Assembly: GCA_964448645.1 (NCBI GenBank)
Contig: CAYUZY010000028.1
Location: 1-18,791 of the forward strand
Reading direction: 5' to 3'
Source of the DNA: GCA-2719315 sp964448645
GTDB lineage: Bacteria; Bacteroidota; Bacteroidia; Flavobacteriales; Flavobacteriaceae
DNA: 18,791 nucleotides
Shown: positions 14,865 to 18,791 of the stretch, piece by piece
How the letters are laid out: each line of letters begins with the position of its first letter
How positions within the stretch are numbered: position 1 is the stretch's first letter
Made by a program: the position numbers and the translations under genes
Notes under the pieces: generated by a model
The model's input: only the letters and a program-made list of their open reading frames with translations
What the model was told of the DNA's origin: nothing
Databases searched by the model: none

Positions 14865-15314
14865 TCAATTAGTTTTTATTTCAACAATAAATCTATTTAA
14901 AGTGGCAGTTTTTTTATAATAATAAATTCTTATATTTTCTATTTTTGGAATTAAATTTTTAATTTTTCTGTAAGTTTTATATTTATGCTTTTTAGATAAA
15001 ATTTTACTATTTATTTTAACAATAGTTTCTCCTTTTAAGTCAAATTCATATAAAGATTTATTATCAAAGCTGCTTAAATTAATTTTTATAAAAAAATTGT
15101 TTTTCCAAAATTTGTTACTTAATAGGAGCTTTATAAACTTATCTCTCTCCTTAAAAGAATAAGTTTTGTTCAATATATTTATAACTGGAATAGCTTTTTC
15201 TTCAACTTCAATTTCTTTTAAAACTATTTTTCTACCTTGGGAAAAAGATTTAGTAAACGTATTTGACAACAACAAAATTGAAAAAAATAAAAGTCTAATA
15301 AAATTTTTTTTCAT
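14865..15314 (-). CDS. Secreted basic protein of unknown function
   Basis: 149 aa. The signal peptide is MKKNFIRLLFFSILLLSNTF...SFSQ, with probable cleavage before GRKIVL. The mature part is unusually rich in Lys and Ile and poor in Gly and Pro, with no Cys. It appears as short strands and helices (for example KEIEVEEKAIPVINI near 33-47 and IENIRIYYYKKTATLNRFIVEI near the end). I recognise no domain or motif. It has its own perfect -7 element 29 bases upstream and a 135-base gap before the cupin gene downstream, so it is probably expressed separately. It is divergent from the SsuD-like gene. Confidence 0.6.
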   Translation of the reverse strand: MKKNFIRLLFFSILLLSNTFTKSFSQGRKIVLKEIEVEEKAIPVINILNKTYSFKERDKFIKLLLSNKFWKNNFFIKINLSSFDNKSLYEFDLKGETIVKINSKILSKKHKYKTYRKIKNLIPKIENIRIYYYKKTATLNRFIVEIKTN

Positions 15315-15343
15315 TATGATTTGATTTATGGTTTTAATAGATT

Positions 15344-15351
15344 CAAAAATA
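15344..15351 (-). promoter_or_regulatory. -7 promoter element of the secreted basic protein gene
   Basis: The minus strand reads TATTTTTG, a perfect TAnnTTTG match, 29 bases before the ATG at 15314. The segment between it and the ATG closely resembles the leader of the cupin gene. Confidence 0.5.
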
Positions 15352-15401
15352 GATAATAAATTTATTTTTGGTATATATTTAATTTTTTAGACTAAAAGTA
15401 T

Positions 15402-16538
15402 ATGATGTCAAAAATTAAAGGAGCTGAAATTTCATGGTTTGCCCCTATATGTGATGGAGATGATGCTTTCTTGGGTGAGAGAAATCCTAAATATAAAAGT
15501 TCATTTGAAAACACTTCTTCTATAATTAAGACTGCTGATAAACTAGGGTATTCAAATGTTTTGTGCCCTTCATCCTATCAGGTGGGTCAAGATACATTGT
15601 CTTTTGTTTCGGCAATGGCTCCTCTAACTAAACAAATAAATTTTTTAGCGGCTATAAGATGTGGAGAAATTCATCCTCCAATGCTTGCAAGAACTATAGC
15701 TACTTTAGATCATATTTTAAAGGGAAGATTAACGATAAATATTATATCCTCAGATTTGCCCGGAATGAAATTAGAATCTTCTGAAAGATACTTAAGATCT
15801 AGAGAGGTTATTCAAATATTAGAGCAATCTTGGACCCAAGACAATATTGATTTTAAAGGAAAATTTTATAATATTAATTTGCCATCTGCTCCTGTTAAAC
15901 CATATCAACAAAATGGAGGACCTCTACTTTATTTTGGAGGCTATTCTCCAGATGGAGTAGATTTATGTGCAGAGTATTGTGATGTTTATTTAATGTGGCC
16001 TGATACTGAAGAAAACATAATCGAATTAATTAATAATATGAAACAAAAAGCATCATTATTTGAAAGAACAGTTCAATTTGGATTAAGAGTTCATGTTATT
16101 GTTCGAGAAACTGAAAAGCAGGCTATAGAAGATGCTGAAAAATTAATATCCAAATTAGATTTAGAATTAGGAAAAGAAATAAAAAACAGAGCTCAAGATT
16201 CTAAATCTCTTGGAGTATCTAGACAGTCAAATTTGAGGGATAAATCTAATAAAGATTATTTTGCTGAACCTCATTTATGGACGGGGATAGGTCTAGCTCG
16301 CTCGGGTTGTGGAGCTGCTATTGTTGGAGATCCTGATCAGGTTTATAATAAAATGAAAAGATATATGGATATAGGTATCAGCTCATTTATTTTATCTGGC
16401 TATCCACATGAAAAAGAATGTAAATTATTTGCTAAATACGTTTTGCCAAAATTTAAAAATATTCATTTGTCAGAAATTTTTGGGAGAGTTCCGAAAAAAG
16501 AACCAAATAGTCCTTTAGCAAGTGGACCTAGAAAATGA
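15402..16538 (+). CDS. SsuD-like LLM-class flavin-dependent monooxygenase
   Basis: 378 aa luciferase-like TIM barrel without signal peptide, so cytoplasmic. It follows E. coli alkanesulfonate monooxygenase SsuD through most of its length: ATLDHILKGRLTINIISS (100-117), the SERY segment (127-130), PLLYFGGYSPDG (174-185), FGLRVHVIVRET (226-237), LWTGIGLARSGCGAAIVGD (292-310) and FILSGYPH (329-336). The SsuD active-site residues Arg226, His228, Arg297 and Tyr331 correspond to R229, H231, R300 and Y334, all conserved; SsuD Cys54 is not. Members use reduced FMN and O2 to cleave C-S bonds of sulfonates or sulfones, so sulfur acquisition is inferred. No SsuE-type reductase or sulfonate transporter is adjacent. 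Two ATG codons in a row (15402, 15405) make the start ambiguous by one residue. Confidence 0.83.
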   Translation: MMSKIKGAEISWFAPICDGDDAFLGERNPKYKSSFENTSSIIKTADKLGYSNVLCPSSYQVGQDTLSFVSAMAPLTKQINFLAAIRCGEIHPPMLARTIATLDHILKGRLTINIISSDLPGMKLESSERYLRSREVIQILEQSWTQDNIDFKGKFYNINLPSAPVKPYQQNGGPLLYFGGYSPDGVDLCAEYCDVYLMWPDTEENIIELINNMKQKASLFERTVQFGLRVHVIVRETEKQAIEDAEKLISKLDLELGKEIKNRAQDSKSLGVSRQSNLRDKSNKDYFAEPHLWTGIGLARSGCGAAIVGDPDQVYNKMKRYMDIGISSFILSGYPHEKECKLFAKYVLPKFKNIHLSEIFGRVPKKEPNSPLASGPRK

Positions 16539-16561
16539 TATAATATTTTCACAATCATATA

Positions 16562-16575
16562 TAAGAAATTTCTTA
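16562..16575. promoter_or_regulatory. 14-bp perfect palindrome between SsuD-like and GH97 genes
   Basis: TAAGAAATTTCTTA is a perfect palindrome in the 75-base gap, 23 bases after the SsuD-like stop and 38 before the GH97 ATG, followed by seven T at 16580-16586. It may be a weak terminator (5-bp stem, AATT loop, T tract) or an operator for the GH97 gene. Sequence alone does not decide. Confidence 0.35.
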
Positions 16576-16613
16576 AGTCATTTTTTTGTTTATTTGTATT
16601 CTAAATTTAAATC

Positions 16614-18719
16614 ATGAAAATTCTTAAGTTTTTTATTTTATTTTTCTTTGTTATTTCTTGTAATAAGGGAGGTTTTTTAACATCAGTAAACTCTCCAGAC
16701 AACAAAATATTATTAGATTTTAAAATAGTTGATGGAAGGCTATTTTATTCAATTAATAAAGAAGATAAAGCAGTTATTTCTGAATCAAGCCTAGGTTTAA
16801 TTTTAAAAAATGGTATTGATTTAACAAAAGGCTTTAAAATTAAATATCAAAAACAAACTTCTTTTAATAATAATTGGAATCCATTATTTGGAGAGTATAA
16901 AACAATCAATAATAATTATAACCAGCTTACTTTAGAGTTAAATAATAATGAAACAGAAATAAATATTGAGTTTAGAATTTATAATGATGGAGTAGCTTTT
17001 AGATATATCCTTCCAAAGCAAAAATCAATTCAAAATTATGATTTGATGGATGAAATCACTGAGTTTAATCTTTCTTCAAAAGATTCTGCATGGTGGATAC
17101 CAGGTTTTTCTTATAGAAGATACGAGTTTTTGTATGCCAACACCGGCATTGATGATATTTCTAAAAAGGTTTATTCTGATTTAGTTGAAGAGATATCTTA
17201 TGATTCACTTGGTATAGACGCGGCTCATACTCCTTTAACAATTAAAAAAAATAATGGAATATTTATTAGCATTCATGAAGCAAACTTAGTTGATTATTCT
17301 TCTATGACCCTGTCACCAAAAGGTAAGGGTAGTTTAGAAGTTGAATTATATCCATGGAGTGATGGAATAAAAGTTAAATCAGATAATGGAATAAAGTCTT
17401 CATGGAGAACAATTCATATAGCAGACAATAGCTCAGGACTTTTAGAATCTAACTTAATTCTAAATTTAAATGATGATCCCGATGAAAAGGAAGATTTTTC
17501 TTGGGTTAAACCAGGAAAATATATGGGAGTTTGGTGGGAAATGATAGGTACTAATGAATCAACATGGTGGCCATCAAAATATCATGGAGCAAATACAAAA
17601 AAGGTTTTTAATTATATAGATTTCGCCTCTAAACATGGGTTTAATGGATTGTTAGTTGAGGGCTGGAATAAAGGATGGTATCCAGGTTGGTGCTGTTCAG
17701 GTAATGGAATTCCATTTAGTTTTACAGAATCTTTGGAAGATTTTGATTTTAAGAAAATTTCACTTTACAGCTCTAAAAAAAATATATCAATTGTTGGACA
17801 TCATGAAACTGGAGGTCAAATTGAAAATTATGAAAATCAATTGGAAGATGCCTTTAAGCTTTATAATGAAATGGGAGTAAAGTATATTAAAACGGGTTAT
17901 GTAAATGATGTTAGTAGAAATATTAAAAGAACTGATCAAAATGGAAATATTATTAGAGAATGGCATCATGGTCAATATATGATTAATCACTTTCATAAAG
18001 TTATTGAACTAGCATCAAAATACAAACTGAGTATAATTACCCATGAACCAATTAAAGATACTGGTCTTAGTAGAACTTTCCCCAATTTTATTTCAAGAGA
18101 AGGTGCAAAAGGACAAGAGTTTAATGGTTTTTCCTCAAATGGAGTAAATCATGCTACAGATTTACCATTTACAAGGCTACTAAGTGGTCCTATGGACTAT
18201 ACACCAGGAATTTTTCAATTAAATAATTTTAGATATGATAAACCTGGAGGAAAAATAGATAAAAATGCAATAGTTCCTTCAACTCTTGCTAAAGAACTTG
18301 CTTTATATGTTGTATATTATTCTCCAATGCAAATGGCTGCAGACCTACCAAAACATTATAAGAAGCACCTTAGAGCTTTCGATTTTATAAAAAATGTTCC
18401 AGTTAATTGGGAGACAAAAATAATTTTAAATAGTAAAATTTCTGAATATCTTACAATTGCTAGAAAAGATATAGATTCTGATAATTGGTATATAGGTGGA
18501 ATAACTGATGAAAAAAGCAGAGATTTTAAAATAAACCTAAATTTTTTAGATGAATCAAAAGAATATACAGCAACAATATATAAGGATACAAGTAAAACTC
18601 ATTGGGATAAAAATCCGATGAAATATTCTATTGAGAGTATTAAAGTAAATAAAGATTCTATTTTGGATATTTATTTAGCACCTGGAGGAGGTTTTGCTAT
18701 TGAGATAATTAAAAATTAA
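16614..18719 (+). CDS. Glycoside hydrolase family 97 lipoprotein, probable inverting alpha-glucosidase
   Basis: 701 aa. The lipoprotein signal MKILKFFILFFFVISC has C16 as anchor, so it acts in the periplasm or at the outer membrane. An N-terminal beta-sandwich (about 22-290) precedes a (beta/alpha)8 barrel (about 300-590) and a C-terminal beta domain. Against B. thetaiotaomicron SusB, the catalytic and calcium-binding glutamates are all present with matching spacing: E222 (SusB E194), E398 in HHETG (E439), E478 in THEPI (E508), E496 (E526) and E502 (E532). Retaining GH97 alpha-galactosidases carry an Asp nucleophile where this protein has G428 (KTGYV), so the inverting, SusB-type alpha-glucosidase reading is favoured. 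The loop between KTGYV and HHGQY is about ten residues longer than in SusB. No SusC/SusD pair is adjacent. A further secreted-protein gene starts 6 bases downstream. Confidence 0.9.
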   Translation: MKILKFFILFFFVISCNKGGFLTSVNSPDNKILLDFKIVDGRLFYSINKEDKAVISESSLGLILKNGIDLTKGFKIKYQKQTSFNNNWNPLFGEYKTINNNYNQLTLELNNNETEINIEFRIYNDGVAFRYILPKQKSIQNYDLMDEITEFNLSSKDSAWWIPGFSYRRYEFLYANTGIDDISKKVYSDLVEEISYDSLGIDAAHTPLTIKKNNGIFISIHEANLVDYSSMTLSPKGKGSLEVELYPWSDGIKVKSDNGIKSSWRTIHIADNSSGLLESNLILNLNDDPDEKEDFSWVKPGKYMGVWWEMIGTNESTWWPSKYHGANTKKVFNYIDFASKHGFNGLLVEGWNKGWYPGWCCSGNGIPFSFTESLEDFDFKKISLYSSKKNISIVGHHETGGQIENYENQLEDAFKLYNEMGVKYIKTGYVNDVSRNIKRTDQNGNIIREWHHGQYMINHFHKVIELASKYKLSIITHEPIKDTGLSRTFPNFISREGAKGQEFNGFSSNGVNHATDLPFTRLLSGPMDYTPGIFQLNNFRYDKPGGKIDKNAIVPSTLAKELALYVVYYSPMQMAADLPKHYKKHLRAFDFIKNVPVNWETKIILNSKISEYLTIARKDIDSDNWYIGGITDEKSRDFKINLNFLDESKEYTATIYKDTSKTHWDKNPMKYSIESIKVNKDSILDIYLAPGGGFAIEIIKN

Positions 18720-18725
18720 TTTTTA

Positions 18726-18791
18726 ATGAGGAGCATTTTTTTTTGTTTATCATTTTTGTTTTTTTTTAAAACCTATTCTCAAGAATTAATT
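18726..18791 (+). CDS. 5' end of a secreted protein gene, cut by the window edge
   Basis: An open frame of 22 codons runs from the ATG at 18726 to the edge, encoding a typical signal peptide: MRS, a hydrophobic Phe/Leu-rich core and KTYSQ before ELI, with the S-Q cleavage style seen in the other secreted proteins here. It starts 6 bases after the GH97 stop, so co-transcription is likely. The mature protein lies outside, so function cannot be given. Confidence 0.7.
   Translation, partial: MRSIFFCLSFLFFFKTYSQELI

Noticed and set aside
17656..17996. Overlapping open frames on both strands inside the GH97 gene
   Set aside because: They cover the catalytic region of GH97, which reads without interruption in its own frame.
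1..18791. CRISPR arrays, insertion sequences, toxin-antitoxin or phage defence genes
   Set aside because: I looked for regularly spaced repeats, transposases, integrases and defence-type motifs and saw none; all genes fit envelope or metabolic roles, or are small unknowns.

Overview
The window looks like a chromosomal segment of a marine-type member of Flavobacteriia (Bacteroidota). The evidence is a strongly AT-rich base composition, start codons without Shine-Dalgarno sequences, several upstream octamers of the Bacteroidota -7 form TAnnTTTG, signal peptides ending in a Q at the cleavage site, a SusC-like TonB plug domain, an OmpA protein with thrombospondin type-3 repeats, a GH97 glycosidase and a tRNA without encoded CCA. 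Genes are densely packed, and no gap without a gene exceeds about 140 bases. No insertion sequence, phage gene, CRISPR array or defence system was seen. The species cannot be named from this sequence.

Left part (1-5200): the 3' part of a tRNA-Thr(GGT) is followed at once by a convergent two-gene operon. It encodes a secreted M14 zinc carboxypeptidase with a glutamine-amidotransferase-like tail, then a twin-arginine-exported sarcosine/N-methyl-tryptophan oxidase-type flavoenzyme. Divergent from it is a diaminopropionate ammonia-lyase with a TTG start. Together these suggest peptide and unusual amino acid breakdown.

Middle left (5185-8250): a minus-strand pair encodes a retinol saturase/carotenoid isomerase-like flavoprotein and an ABA4-like (DUF4281) membrane protein, which suggests carotenoid or retinoid chemistry. 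A plus-strand DoxX membrane protein and a minus-strand free-standing TonB plug-domain protein follow.

Centre (8318-12707): three tightly spaced plus-strand genes encode a lipoprotein PQQ dehydrogenase with a haem c domain, a small purine-type phosphoribosyltransferase, and a YhhQ-family queuosine-precursor transporter. A convergent minus-strand pair follows (predicted outer-membrane protein and small membrane protein).

Right part (12845-18791): an OmpA/TSP3 protein ends at a hairpin terminator. Then come minus-strand MerC, cupin lipoprotein and an orphan secreted basic protein, the last two behind closely similar promoter/leader sequences. A plus-strand SsuD-like flavin monooxygenase, a GH97 lipoprotein predicted to be an inverting alpha-glucosidase, and the first 22 codons of another secreted protein complete the window.

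No clearly new multi-gene system stands out. The combinations most worth checking are RetSat-like plus ABA4-like, phosphoribosyltransferase plus YhhQ, and the barrel-less SusC-type plug protein.
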